Positions 26,686-36,231 of a stretch of DNA of 64,000 bases are shown here, in pieces. The notes beneath the pieces are model-generated. The model saw only the letters and a list, made by a program, of their open reading frames with translations, was not told where the DNA came from and made no database searches. How positions within the stretch are numbered: the stretch's first letter is position 1; each line of letters opens with the position of its first letter. A program made the translations under genes and the position numbers. This DNA comes from an uncultured Bacteroidia bacterium (GTDB lineage Bacteria; Bacteroidota; Bacteroidia; Bacteroidales; Prolixibacteraceae): assembly GCA_903850335.1 (NCBI GenBank), contig CAINLJ010000135.1:17534-81533 (forward strand), read 5' to 3'.

Positions 26686-28029
26686 TTATGGAATTATTAC
26701 TTTGTCAATTACGTGTACAACACCATTTGATCCTTGAACATCTGCCTTTACGACATGGATATCACTTCCAATAGTTACAGCACTCCCATTAATCATAATA
26801 TTGAGTGATTTGTTTGAATTCAATGTAGACACTGATCCGGAGGATAAGCTACCTGATTGAATATTTCCACTAACAACGTGAGCCAAAAGGATTGGAGTAA
26901 GCTGCTCCTTTGTAAGTGCATCAACTCCACTAACTTTTAATGCTGAAAACAGTGCGGCAAATGCATCGTTTGTCGGTGCAAATACAGTGAAGGGACCGGT
27001 GCCTGATAAGGTTGTAGCCAGATCAGCTTTAACAACTGCCATCACAAGTGTACTAAAGATGCTGTTTTGAAGAGCAAGATCAACTACGGTTGGTGGAAGA
27101 AGTACCTGATCAATAACATGGATAATCCCATTCGTTGCAACAACATCCGTGGCAATTACCTTGGAATTATTATTTAGCAGTACTCCATTAGCTGTAGATA
27201 TTTGGAGAACCATGTTTTTACCAAAAGCGGTACTTAAAGTCGGGAAATATCCGGCTGTCACCTGGGCGGCAGGAATGTAACCATTTAGAACATGATAAAG
27301 CAGTATCGGTGATAAAGTTCCAGCAGACAAATCACCTAATGTTACTCCCAGTTTAGACAATAATGCGGAGAAAGCAGCATTAGTCGGAGCGAATACCGTA
27401 TAATTTTTTGTATTGTCAGCCAAAGCAGTTGCAAGGTTTGCTTTTGATACCGCAGCTACAAGTGAAGAAAACATTGGATTTGCCAAGGCATGATCAACAA
27501 GACTCATTGGTAAAAGTACCTTATCAATAACGTGGATAACCCCATTGTCAGCCATAATATCTGTTTTGGTTATTTTCGAACGTCCATTAATTGTAGTGCT
27601 CGACATATCAACGTACATTGACAGATTGGAATTAGCTACCGGTCCAGCTGAAAGGGTTGAATAATAACCTGTAGTAATTTGAGAAGCACTTGCTTTACCA
27701 GACTTAACATGATAAAGCAAAACGTTTGTCAGCGTTGCTGTTGGAATGTCATTCAGTGAGGCTACTTTAAGTTCAGCCAAAAGTGAAGTGAAAGCTGCAT
27801 TTGTAGGTGCAAAGACTGTAAAACTTGAAGCATTATTTGCAAGAGCAACATCCAGACCTGTCTTTTTTAATGCGCTTACCAAAATCGAAAAATCTGAATT
27901 TGATGCGGCTACATCTGTAATCGTATGGGTTTTTATGCCGCTGGAAGTTGAATCATTTTTGCAACTGACGAAAAATAAGGTTGCACTTAAAAGGGATACT
28001 AACGTAAAAAGTTTGAAATAATTTTTCAT
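26686..28029 (-). CDS. Lipoprotein with three fasciclin (FAS1) domains
   Basis: Surface or periplasmic adhesion-type lipoprotein of 447 residues. The ATG at 28029 is chosen because the signal peptide with lipobox LFFVSC (Cys23) follows directly; the frame is open further upstream only by chance. Three FAS1 repeats follow (about 35-175, 180-315, 320-447). Each has FTVFAPTNAAF or a close variant near its start and HVIDKVLLP or a close variant at its end. FAS1 proteins mediate cell-surface contacts or polymer binding. It stands alone, transcribed toward the MerR regulator. Confidence 0.92.
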   Translation of the reverse strand: MKNYFKLFTLVSLLSATLFFVSCKNDSTSSGIKTHTITDVAASNSDFSILVSALKKTGLDVALANNASSFTVFAPTNAAFTSLLAELKVASLNDIPTATLTNVLLYHVKSGKASASQITTGYYSTLSAGPVANSNLSMYVDMSSTTINGRSKITKTDIMADNGVIHVIDKVLLPMSLVDHALANPMFSSLVAAVSKANLATALADNTKNYTVFAPTNAAFSALLSKLGVTLGDLSAGTLSPILLYHVLNGYIPAAQVTAGYFPTLSTAFGKNMVLQISTANGVLLNNNSKVIATDVVATNGIIHVIDQVLLPPTVVDLALQNSIFSTLVMAVVKADLATTLSGTGPFTVFAPTNDAFAALFSALKVSGVDALTKEQLTPILLAHVVSGNIQSGSLSSGSVSTLNSNKSLNIMINGSAVTIGSDIHVVKADVQGSNGVVHVIDKVIIP

Positions 28030-28235
28030 GATATGAATTTTAAATTGTTTATTACTGTTTAAATCTTTGCAAATAAACATCAAAAATTCATAAGATGTTT
28101 AACTAATAATAGAATTAATTAAACAAAAATCTATTAAAACAATTTATATATCTATAAATCAGATATTTAATATATTCATAATTAACATTAATTAACATTT
28201 GGACTTAATATTTATTCCAAAAACACCAAATAGAG

Positions 28236-29015
28236 TTATCTGAGTTCGCCATTCATCCATGCCTTAAAATCCGCTGTTTTTGAGCGGCTCACAACAATTT
28301 CAAGCCTGGGGTCAGGATTAATCTCAACCTTTAGCTTAAAGTTGAAATAATTATGTACCTTCCGGATAGCTTCAGCGGAGAGTATAAACTGACGGTTAAC
28401 CCTAAAAAACTGTCCCGGATCAAGTTTCAGAGAGAGATCCTCAATTGAATTAGGAATTATGTGCCTTTTATTCTCCTTTGTAAGGATAAAAACCTCCTTG
28501 TCTTCGGCATAAAAACATGCAATCTCCGAAACAGTAACCGGCACCATTGAATCTCCCTTACTGATCAGAAAACGGGTTTTATATACTCCCGGTTTGGGGA
28601 CTTTCAGGTCCCTGATCATCTCGTAGAGTTGAATGTTTGGATTATCGTCATTGAAATGCACCTTTAACCTTCTGAATTTTTCAATTGAGGATTTGAGTTT
28701 ATCGCGGTTCACAGGTTTTAATAAGTAATCGATACTATTTACCTCGAAAGCCTGCAACGCATATTCGTCATAGGCAGTGGTAAAAATAACGGGGGTACTT
28801 ACGTTACAATGGTCAAATATTGAGAAGCTTTTGCCGTCTGCCAATTGTATATCCAGAAATATCAGGTCATAATCACGATTTGAATCAAGGTGCGATACTG
28901 TAGCCGAGACAGTATCCAGCGGTCCGAATATTTTTGCCAGGGGTTCAATCTCTTGTATTAGCTGAATCAGGCGATTAGCTGCAAGTTCTTCATCTTCAAC
29001 TATCAATATCTTCAT
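28236..29015 (-). CDS. LytTR-family response regulator
   Basis: LytR/AlgR-type regulator, 259 residues. Receiver with acidic pocket in ILIVEDEE, phospho-Asp in LIFLDIQLADG (about 55) and Lys in YLLKPVN (about 104). The C-terminal LytTR DNA-binding domain (about 155-255) contains FLISKGDSMVPV, ILTKENKRHII and FFRVNRQFI, the usual features. It follows its kinase by 5 bp, so the two are a pair. The TonB receptor at the head of the operon is a plausible target. Confidence 0.92.
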   Translation of the reverse strand: MKILIVEDEELAANRLIQLIQEIEPLAKIFGPLDTVSATVSHLDSNRDYDLIFLDIQLADGKSFSIFDHCNVSTPVIFTTAYDEYALQAFEVNSIDYLLKPVNRDKLKSSIEKFRRLKVHFNDDNPNIQLYEMIRDLKVPKPGVYKTRFLISKGDSMVPVTVSEIACFYAEDKEVFILTKENKRHIIPNSIEDLSLKLDPGQFFRVNRQFILSAEAIRKVHNYFNFKLKVEINPDPRLEIVVSRSKTADFKAWMNGELR

Positions 29016-29020
29016 AGCAT

Positions 29021-30088
29021 TCAGAGTGAGTTTTCAAAAAGTGGAAGCATTACAATAAATTTCCCATTGTCACGACTGATTAAAATATCCTTGCCGGTGA
29101 GGTGCAGATACCTGTTTTTAATATTCTCGAGACCAACTCCAGTTGAAGGTTCCAGGTCGATTTTTGTTTTTATCGTATTCTCAACAACAATATATTTGTT
29201 GTCTGAAATGGATACATTGACATAGAGAGGATCTTCCTTTGAAACGACATTATGTTTGAGGGCATTCTCGAGTAACATCTGTATTGCCAATGGTGGAATT
29301 AAATAATTATAATATTTTTCGTCGACATCAAAATCAACTTTCAGTTTCTCCCCAAAACGGCTTTTTTGAATAAAAACATAGTCGTGGGCAATCTTAAGTT
29401 CGTCGCCCAACCGAACGGCTTCCTTATCGCGCGACTGCAGCATATACCTCATAATCTCAGAAATACTTTCAACATAGCGGGATGCTACAGGATTGTCATT
29501 AACAAGCATCAGTAAAGTATTCAAGCTGTTAAAGAGGAAATGGGGATTTACCTGGTTCCTCAGTGTGTCGTATCGGGCTTCGAGGTTCGCCTGCTCGAGG
29601 GCTTGCGTTCTTAGCAGATTTTCTTTCCACTCAATGAAAAAGGAAGCGGATGCATAGAGAGAGCTGATCATAAAAGTGATGATCAGTGATCCGATAAATA
29701 ATGCCATCTTCGACGAATAATCAAGAGGTACACCCAGATAATTCTCCACGGCGTAGATTTCGCCTGTTTCAACAATTACAACAAGAACAGAAAGGGAACA
29801 GACCTGAAAAACAACAAGTTTAAGAGTCTCTTTGAACATAGAGAACCGGTCGATCGCGTATTGTATGATCACCATACTACCATTCCATATCAGGGCGGTT
29901 CGAATAACAGAAACCAATAAACATAACCAAAAACCGGCCTCTGAATGTTTGTATCCATAATCTACAAAGACGGAAATAACCGATATTCCAACAATACCTA
30001 TAGTTCTGACAACATACTCACGCATTCTGTTTCGTGGAGATACAGCACCCGGGATGCAATTTATCTTTTCGGAATCTACAACTTTCAT
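29021..30088 (-). CDS. LytS/YehU-type sensor histidine kinase
   Basis: Membrane kinase of 355 residues. Four or five hydrophobic helices span about residues 25-170. The His_kinase domain follows, with the phospho-acceptor in NPHFLFNSLNTL (about 200), then an ATPase with LLENALKHNV and GVGLENIKNRY. There is no extracytoplasmic sensor domain, so the signal is probably sensed in or at the membrane. It is 32 bp after the quinone reductase gene and 5 bp before its LytTR partner. Confidence 0.92.
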   Translation of the reverse strand: MKVVDSEKINCIPGAVSPRNRMREYVVRTIGIVGISVISVFVDYGYKHSEAGFWLCLLVSVIRTALIWNGSMVIIQYAIDRFSMFKETLKLVVFQVCSLSVLVVIVETGEIYAVENYLGVPLDYSSKMALFIGSLIITFMISSLYASASFFIEWKENLLRTQALEQANLEARYDTLRNQVNPHFLFNSLNTLLMLVNDNPVASRYVESISEIMRYMLQSRDKEAVRLGDELKIAHDYVFIQKSRFGEKLKVDFDVDEKYYNYLIPPLAIQMLLENALKHNVVSKEDPLYVNVSISDNKYIVVENTIKTKIDLEPSTGVGLENIKNRYLHLTGKDILISRDNGKFIVMLPLFENSL

Positions 30089-30120
30089 GCTTATTGAATT
30101 GAAATTAAATAATTTAGGAC

Positions 30121-30699
30121 TTATTTTAACTTTTGTCCTAATTTTTCAGCAACATCAAGCCATTTCTTTCTATCCTTTTCAACTGAGGATCTTAAGGGCG
30201 CGAAGGAAGTAATTTTAACAGGGCCTATACCGCAAAAACCAAGTATGCCTATTTTCATCGAATTATGTCCCGGCATTTTGTTTATCAGGTAGTAATACCA
30301 ACCCGGGGTATCCATTGTTACAATAATCCGTGCAGACCGTCCTTTGAGCAATTTATCCCAGAAGACAGAGTTTTCGCGATAACGGAATGCAAAGCCCGGC
30401 AAAAACACCCGGTCGATAAAACCTTTTAACAACGCGGGGTAGGTTGACCACCAGTTTGGATATACAAAAACAAGGTGATCGGCATCCAAAATCATCTGCT
30501 GGACATTTACCAAATCAGGTTCCAGTTCCGTTCGTTTCCTGTAACCTGAATTTAGAATCGGATTAAATTTCAGATCCGCAAGATTAACTAATTTGCATTC
30601 GGCCCCAACTGAATCGGCTCCTGACTTATAACGTTTCGCGAGTTCGAAACACAAACTCTCACGATCTGGATGGCCATTGATTACTAATACTTTTTTCAT
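30121..30699 (-). CDS. Flavodoxin-fold NAD(P)H:quinone oxidoreductase
   Basis: Cytoplasmic FMN/FAD reductase of the NQO1/KefF/YwrO family, 192 residues. VLVINGHPDRESL at the N-terminus binds the flavin phosphate. VFVYPNWWSTYPALLKGFIDRVF (about 78-100) is the family signature, and TMDTPGWYY contacts the isoalloxazine ring. Two-electron reduction of quinones or similar electrophiles is expected. It sits 20 bp after a TonB receptor and 32 bp before a histidine kinase, so it is co-expressed with a sensory system, possibly a redox or quinone-responsive one (inference). Confidence 0.88.
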   Translation of the reverse strand: MKKVLVINGHPDRESLCFELAKRYKSGADSVGAECKLVNLADLKFNPILNSGYRKRTELEPDLVNVQQMILDADHLVFVYPNWWSTYPALLKGFIDRVFLPGFAFRYRENSVFWDKLLKGRSARIIVTMDTPGWYYYLINKMPGHNSMKIGILGFCGIGPVKITSFAPLRSSVEKDRKKWLDVAEKLGQKLK

Positions 30700-30719
30700 T
30701 TTTAATTAAGTTTAATTTT

Positions 30720-33080
30720 TTAGAAATGTATACGGTATTGCATCATAGGGAAGAAACCCAGCTGATTTACATTTTGTACAATGTTCTTAGAAGGACTGTA
30801 GGTTTGCATCAGGATATTGTTATGATCGGTGAAATTTTCGATATAAAACACCCACTCCTGAGAGATTTTACGCCAGTTAAGCCTATATCCGAATTTAATA
30901 TCAGCTTTTAAGAACGGGTCAAATTGTAGGCTGAATGCTTTAGAATTATCATATTTCGTTTGTCCGGCTTCGCGTGATGCATTAAAATCCACAGGAGTAT
31001 AACGCTTTCCACCGGCATACGACAACTTAAAATCTATATTCAGCGCAGATTTGTCATTTAACCTGAATTCCTTGCCAATAAGAATGTTAGCTACATAGTT
31101 GCCATTAAAGGCTGTATTTCTCTCAATTCCATCACTCCCTTTATATTTTGATTCAAAGAGCGAAAGTGTAGCAAGATAATAAATGTTTTTGCTAAAAAAA
31201 CGTTCGAGAGTAAATTCGAGTCCATAGTTCCTGCCAAGGCCCTTGTTAACCAGACTGTCTTCGGCACTAACTCCCCATCCGGCACCAGTGTTTAACATAC
31301 TGAATGAGGAACTCTGCTGCTCTACCGGAACGTTGAAAATCGCCTGATAATATCCCTCAGCCTTAAAACGTGTATTTTCTGTGATGGATTTATCATAGCC
31401 AATGACAAACTGGTTTGATTTGCTAAAGCCGAGCTTCTTGTTCGTTTGGACCAGGGAACCATCGGGCATCTGCGTTCCGAGAAAATAGGAGGAAAGGTTC
31501 TGAGTTCGCGAATGCAGTCCATAGCCAAGACTAAGCTTTTGTCCGGCAGCGAATTGCCAGTTGACACCCATACGCGGTTCAATACTCATACTACCGTTTA
31601 AGTCAAAGTAACTTACATGAAGACCAGGGACGAAACTCAAGGCATTGTTTAACCGGTAGGTTGCCTGTGCATAGGGCTGAAATAGTGTTACTCCATTCGC
31701 CAGTCCTCTGCCATAATCAATTACAGGTCGTAATGCGAGGTAACTTCTGCTATATGTTTTGGAAAGTAAATCGAAGCCCATACGGTCTGTGGAAAACCCA
31801 ATGCGCCCGGACCATTGACTATTGTATTTTTTATGGATAAAGCCACTAACTGAAGTCCGGAATTCCGCATAATTGTGATCCAGGTTTGGGGTAAAAAGAC
31901 CTCTTGGATTCAATGAATCGATTACGGTTCCACCGTCCTGCCAAACTCCCGAAACAGTAAGTTTATACCAGGTATGTTCATTTAGAAAATGGGTATATGA
32001 AATGCCTGCAGCACCCATCCGCGATCGGTTTGCCAGATTTTGCCCTTCACTTGAATACAGGTCCTGTTTATTCCCATTTTTGCTGGCCAGAATCGAGATC
32101 TCGCTGTTACCCATTAGCCCAAAAACAGTCAGTCTCCCTTTCTTAAGCGGAAAATTTAATTTGAAAGAGAGGTCCTGATATTTCGGAATTCCTGTTGTAC
32201 CTGTCTTGACAAAACCATCCATAAGCTGTAAAGTCGAATACCGGAAATTAGCGAGGTATGAAGCCTTCGAATTTTTACTGAACGGACCTTCCGCACCTGC
32301 CTCAAGTCCATTAAAACCTATCTGTAATAAGTTTTCATGTTTATTGTTATTCCCGTTTCGCAAATTCAGGTCGAAAACTCCACTCATTGCATTTCCATAT
32401 TCAGCAGGGAAAGCTCCGGTAAAAAAATCGCTGTTCTTTAGCACGTTATTATTCAACATTCCAACCGGACCACCTGTAGTTCCTGATTCGGCATAGTGGT
32501 TTGGGTTAGGAATATCCACATCTTCCAGCCTCCACAATAGTCCGCTCGGTGAATTTCCCCTGATAATTATGTCATTACGCTGATCATTTGCAGCAGAAAC
32601 ACCGGCAAAATTCATTGCCATTCTTGCAACATCCCCGCGACTGCCAGCATATTTTTCAGTCTCTTCAACTGTGAAGGTTCGCGCACTTACCGATGCCATC
32701 TGATTTATTGTGTGCTCCTTTTCAGGAGATCCTTTTATAATAACTTCAGAACCAACTATCACATTTTCCTCCATCTCAAGATCAAGGACTACCTCCTTCA
32801 CTGAATTTACAAGTATTGACTCAATTGATAACGGTTTATAGCCCAGTAGACTGACACGGAAAGACTGTCTTCCAACCGCAACCTTGTCAATTGTAAAATT
32901 ACCATCTGTATCTGATACAGTTCCCTTCAAAGGTTCTGAGTTCATCAAAACAATATTAACACCGGGTAATGGAGTCTTGGATTCCTTGTCTGTTATCCTT
33001 CCGCGTACTGTCTGTACATGCTGAGCCCAGCTATTAGCCGTCGCAAGAAAAAGAATTAAAATAGTTACTATTTGTCTCAT
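30720..33080 (-). CDS. TonB-dependent outer-membrane receptor with CarboxypepD-like N-domain
   Basis: Outer-membrane active transporter, 786 residues. The ATG at 33080 is chosen because a signal peptide (MRQIVTILILFLATANSWAQ) begins there; 18 upstream codons are open but unlikely. Residues about 22-105 are a carboxypeptidase-regulatory-like beta-sandwich, followed by a plug (ARMAMNFAGVSAAND, IIIRGNSPSGLLWRLED) and a 22-strand barrel ending MQYRIHF, with the usual terminal aromatic. No SusD partner follows, so it is not a classical SusC. It heads an operon with a quinone reductase and a LytS/LytTR system. Ligand unknown. Confidence 0.9.
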   Translation of the reverse strand: MRQIVTILILFLATANSWAQHVQTVRGRITDKESKTPLPGVNIVLMNSEPLKGTVSDTDGNFTIDKVAVGRQSFRVSLLGYKPLSIESILVNSVKEVVLDLEMEENVIVGSEVIIKGSPEKEHTINQMASVSARTFTVEETEKYAGSRGDVARMAMNFAGVSAANDQRNDIIIRGNSPSGLLWRLEDVDIPNPNHYAESGTTGGPVGMLNNNVLKNSDFFTGAFPAEYGNAMSGVFDLNLRNGNNNKHENLLQIGFNGLEAGAEGPFSKNSKASYLANFRYSTLQLMDGFVKTGTTGIPKYQDLSFKLNFPLKKGRLTVFGLMGNSEISILASKNGNKQDLYSSEGQNLANRSRMGAAGISYTHFLNEHTWYKLTVSGVWQDGGTVIDSLNPRGLFTPNLDHNYAEFRTSVSGFIHKKYNSQWSGRIGFSTDRMGFDLLSKTYSRSYLALRPVIDYGRGLANGVTLFQPYAQATYRLNNALSFVPGLHVSYFDLNGSMSIEPRMGVNWQFAAGQKLSLGYGLHSRTQNLSSYFLGTQMPDGSLVQTNKKLGFSKSNQFVIGYDKSITENTRFKAEGYYQAIFNVPVEQQSSSFSMLNTGAGWGVSAEDSLVNKGLGRNYGLEFTLERFFSKNIYYLATLSLFESKYKGSDGIERNTAFNGNYVANILIGKEFRLNDKSALNIDFKLSYAGGKRYTPVDFNASREAGQTKYDNSKAFSLQFDPFLKADIKFGYRLNWRKISQEWVFYIENFTDHNNILMQTYSPSKNIVQNVNQLGFFPMMQYRIHF

Positions 33081-33201
33081 ACAATTTTGCTTTAAGTTTA
33101 TAGTGCAAAATTGTTTGAATACAGCGCTATTCAATTAGAAATTCCGATGAAGTGAATAAAATCGGGAATAAAATGAAAATATGTTGTCCCGAACTGTAAT
33201 C

Positions 33202-34608
33202 TTAATTAACCTTTTTGGCGATTCGCAGAGCCTCAGTAGTTGTAAAATATTTTGTAATCATATTTGGAATTTCCCAATCAGGCAGCTTTCCAGCCTTAAG
33301 ATACTCAAGGTATTTTGCTGTTACCTGGGCAAAATGCGCCTCATGACCAACTTTCAGTTGTTGAGGAATAACTAACTTCCACGTGTTTTTATTTACGCTC
33401 TCAATTGTAAGCCCGGCCTGAGGAAGGTTTTTTATCTTCGTTTCGAGAATCGAAGCAAAATTATTCAGATCGGCATCGGTAGCAGCGGTTATGTACAAGG
33501 TCGGATCATTCTTCTCTTCGGTCCCCTGACGAATTTCCAGGTTGGCCAATGAACCTCTCATAATCGAATAATGAGTGTCGCCTGCACCCTCAGGAGCCTT
33601 GTAATTCCAAATCGCTGTAACCTTTGCAACCGTACCTCTTAACTTGTAAATGATTTCACCATTAGCATAAACATTCAAATTCTCATCTTTGATTGCGTCA
33701 GATAAACAGGAAGGATATTGATCAAGCAAGGTGACCTCTTTAAACTCATCTTTTGAAAATGTCGTTGGCCACCGTCGGGCACTGATAATCTGGATATCGC
33801 TTTTTTGCAAAATTTGTTCCGGATAACATTCCCATTGGACAAGGTCAACAAGATGAGTAGTCACATCGACAATACCTTCTCCCTGCTGATTAACATCAAA
33901 AAACCATCCCGGACGGACAAGAACATTACCCGAAACATTCTTATAAAAATAATGTACACTTATCATCTCTATCCCCGGTTTTTCAGCTGATCCCGGCTTA
34001 AGTGTTCCAAAGATCTCAGGTATCATGGATAATTCACGTTGTAGCATTGTCGTCACAGAGAAACGCTCTGTCATTATATCATAAAGCAGCACACCTTTTT
34101 CCTTTGCCTTTTTGAATGCCTCTTCGAGGATTGGGAATTGCTCATTTGTAATGACCATTGGTTTATCGGCCAGTACATTCAAACCTGCATTCACAGATTT
34201 CAAAATATAATCGCTTTTTATCCGGTTATTCCCTGACAGGACGACTACGTTACCCCGCTTTTCTGAAATCATTTTTTCAAGATAATCGGCACCACGATAG
34301 ACCTTTTCGAACCATTTTGTAGGATTTTCGGCTCTTGCATTATAACCTAAAATCCTTTTAACATGTTCATTAACATCATTCCCTTCCGGAGCATAAACAA
34401 ACACCTCGGAATTAATCTGATCATACATATTCTTTTGAACAAGTGCAGCATGAAAATGCCCCGGATCAAGTGTTAAGAGTCTAATCTCCCCTTTAGCTCC
34501 GGTAAACAGATTAATTCTTCCTTTTTTCCCTGAGTCATCGCCAGGACCACAGGAAATTAAATTGACTATAAAAAAAAATGCCATAAACAGAAACGTTAAT
34601 TTTCTCAT
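33202..34608 (-). CDS. Gfo/Idh/MocA-type oxidoreductase, putative lipoprotein
   Basis: NAD(P)-dependent sugar oxidoreductase fold, 468 residues. The ATG at 34608 is chosen because a lipoprotein signal with VNLISC follows. The Rossmann half has NVVVLSGNNRIKSDYI and NVLADKPMV, where DKP stands for the family's EKP with catalytic Lys. The C-terminal half is the putative oxidoreductase domain seen in Bacteroidota (IVDVTTHLVDLVQW). Export of such an enzyme implies a tightly bound cofactor. It is 43 bp after the toxin gene and in line with the DUF6807 cluster. Confidence 0.82.
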   Translation of the reverse strand: MRKLTFLFMAFFFIVNLISCGPGDDSGKKGRINLFTGAKGEIRLLTLDPGHFHAALVQKNMYDQINSEVFVYAPEGNDVNEHVKRILGYNARAENPTKWFEKVYRGADYLEKMISEKRGNVVVLSGNNRIKSDYILKSVNAGLNVLADKPMVITNEQFPILEEAFKKAKEKGVLLYDIMTERFSVTTMLQRELSMIPEIFGTLKPGSAEKPGIEMISVHYFYKNVSGNVLVRPGWFFDVNQQGEGIVDVTTHLVDLVQWECYPEQILQKSDIQIISARRWPTTFSKDEFKEVTLLDQYPSCLSDAIKDENLNVYANGEIIYKLRGTVAKVTAIWNYKAPEGAGDTHYSIMRGSLANLEIRQGTEEKNDPTLYITAATDADLNNFASILETKIKNLPQAGLTIESVNKNTWKLVIPQQLKVGHEAHFAQVTAKYLEYLKAGKLPDWEIPNMITKYFTTTEALRIAKKVN

Positions 34609-34651
34609 TGCAGATCTAAATTTAAAGAATACGGGAGTAAGCATCTTTTCA

Positions 34652-34984
34652 CTATTCAGAAAGTATGGCTAATATATTTTGAACTACTCTACTAACTGTC
34701 ACATTATTAAGTAATGCAACCCTTTTAATAATGATATTTTTGTCTGCTGTGAATATGCGATTGGGTCTTATATTACTTTTTACAGCCAATTTCCCGGAAC
34801 CGTAATCTGAGTCATTAATGGGGAAAGTGTATTCATCCTTAGTCATTTGGCTTGTTATCTGGCAAAGAATAATATCGTCTCCGTTTAGGTCTGCAAGAAC
34901 AAGTGCGGGCCTTTTCTTTGAACCTGATAAATCGGAGAAAGGGAATGGAATAACTACAATTTCACCTTTTATAAATCTTTCCAT
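34652..34984 (-). CDS. PemK/MazF-type toxin
   Basis: Toxin of a type II system, 110 residues. GEIVVIPFPFSDLSGSKKRPALVLA is the PemK/MazF start, with the conserved Arg-Pro-Ala-Leu-Val. KSNIRPNRIFTAD (about 70-82) is the second conserved block and carries active-site residues. Members are usually endoribonucleases cutting single-stranded mRNA. Its start overlaps the antitoxin gene by 16 bp, the normal arrangement. The module sits between a DUF6807 gene and a Gfo/Idh gene and is not part of their pathway. Confidence 0.86.
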   Translation of the reverse strand: MERFIKGEIVVIPFPFSDLSGSKKRPALVLADLNGDDIILCQITSQMTKDEYTFPINDSDYGSGKLAVKSNIRPNRIFTADKNIIIKRVALLNNVTVSRVVQNILAILSE

Positions 34985-35196
34985 GCTTCATCCTCTTCCT
35001 TGGAAAGCCAATCTTTTGCTAAAGATTTTTCGCTGGCAATATAGGTAAAATTCTTATCAGTCCGAGGTATATGCTTAGTTTCCTTAGTGATAACCTCCAT
35101 CAGGGTTATCTTTTGCTTAACAGGCAATTGTCTTACAAGTTTTACAACCTGACTGAACTTAATTGGAAGACTTATATTGTTTGATGTTTCTTTCAT
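34969..35196 (-). CDS. Antitoxin partner of the PemK/MazF-type toxin
   Basis: Small protein of 75 residues encoded just upstream of and overlapping the toxin. The ATG at 35196 (MKETSNNIS) is preferred over a TTG 21 bp earlier. The N-terminal half (LPIKFSQVVKLVRQLPVKQK) fits the DUF2281-like antitoxin type, and the acidic tail (LAKDWLSKEEDEAWKDL) is typical of toxin-binding ends. It probably neutralises the toxin and represses the pair's own transcription. Confidence 0.75.
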   Translation of the reverse strand: MKETSNNISLPIKFSQVVKLVRQLPVKQKITLMEVITKETKHIPRTDKNFTYIASEKSLAKDWLSKEEDEAWKDL

Positions 35197-35306
35197 AACA
35201 GCAGATTTAATTTGCAAATTAACTTTATTGAATTAAGTTGATACACTTTGCCCAAATCTATTGGAGAATCTTTTTAATTATTAAACTGTAATTGCAAAAT
35301 TACTAA

Positions 35307-36209
35307 TTACTTTTGACTTTTATACATTTCAAATACATGTGCAATCCCAGCTTCTGAGGCATTACCTCCATGTACAATAACCCTGTAACAAAGCTTTAAC
35401 TTCTCGCCTTGTTTAAATATCATCTCTACACCATTTTCGGGCCAGAACATGGGCGTCGGAGAAATGAATCCATAATCACGTGTAAACCAGGGAGAAGGAT
35501 ACCAGGGATTCGAAGGATGCTGTATGATTGCCAACCCTTCAATAGATGTTCCCCTCTTGCCACTGTAATCAATCCATGCTGAGGCTTTGCCAAAAGTCTC
35601 TTTTTCGCCGGATGCTCCTTCGGCATTGATCATGGTTCCACCATTTTTCACCGACAGGTCGGAAGCGATCCTGGCACTAAATAGTGAATGATTTGTTTTT
35701 AAAATATGAACCTCCATAAGCATCACCATTGTGATTTCTACATCAATTTGATATACAGATGCTGAGGGTGATGTGATTGTTATTTTACGATGATCTTTCA
35801 GGGGTGAGAGAGCTCCGGGCCGGCTCCATATACATTCATCCGAAATCAGTACTGAATCACTGCCCTGTTGTAATATTTCCGCATTCACCGAAATGATACG
35901 ACCACGTTCAAGACCCTCCTGCCAGTAATTTCCGCCATTTACAAGGTCGCACCCGAAGAATAATGAACTGTGATGGGGGTATTCGCCATTTCGCATCGAC
36001 GTAACTGAACCGCCGGAAAGTGGACCGTTCACCGGATAGAAAAAAGGATATTTTTCATCTGATGCGAAAATATAAGAGGTGAAGAATTTATCATTGATTG
36101 TGACATTAATTTTAGATCCAACCTTCACAGCACAAATCTTATTTGCCATGACAATAGTAACGCCATTTACAAGGGACAATAAGACAAGAATGAATTTTAA
36201 CTTCTTCAT
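35307..36209 (-). CDS. DUF6807 (PmoA-like) secreted protein
   Basis: Protein of 300 residues with signal peptide (about 1-22, VTIVMA). It has the beta-sandwich signature of the family once named PmoA-like, now DUF6807: YPHHSSLFFG (about 77-86), GNYWQE and IQHPSNPWYPSPWFTRDYGF. Conserved His and Trp residues look like an active or binding site, but no activity is established to my knowledge. Such proteins recur beside Gfo/Idh oxidoreductases in glycan clusters. It follows the next Gfo/Idh gene by 22 bp and has a larger paralogue two genes upstream. Confidence 0.8.
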   Translation of the reverse strand: MKKLKFILVLLSLVNGVTIVMANKICAVKVGSKINVTINDKFFTSYIFASDEKYPFFYPVNGPLSGGSVTSMRNGEYPHHSSLFFGCDLVNGGNYWQEGLERGRIISVNAEILQQGSDSVLISDECIWSRPGALSPLKDHRKITITSPSASVYQIDVEITMVMLMEVHILKTNHSLFSARIASDLSVKNGGTMINAEGASGEKETFGKASAWIDYSGKRGTSIEGLAIIQHPSNPWYPSPWFTRDYGFISPTPMFWPENGVEMIFKQGEKLKLCYRVIVHGGNASEAGIAHVFEMYKSQK

Positions 36210-36231
36210 TTATCTAAATTTTACAGCGTCA

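Noticed and set aside
30720..33080. SusC assignment for the TonB receptor
   Set aside because: No SusD gene follows, and its length is below typical SusC proteins (about 1000 residues).
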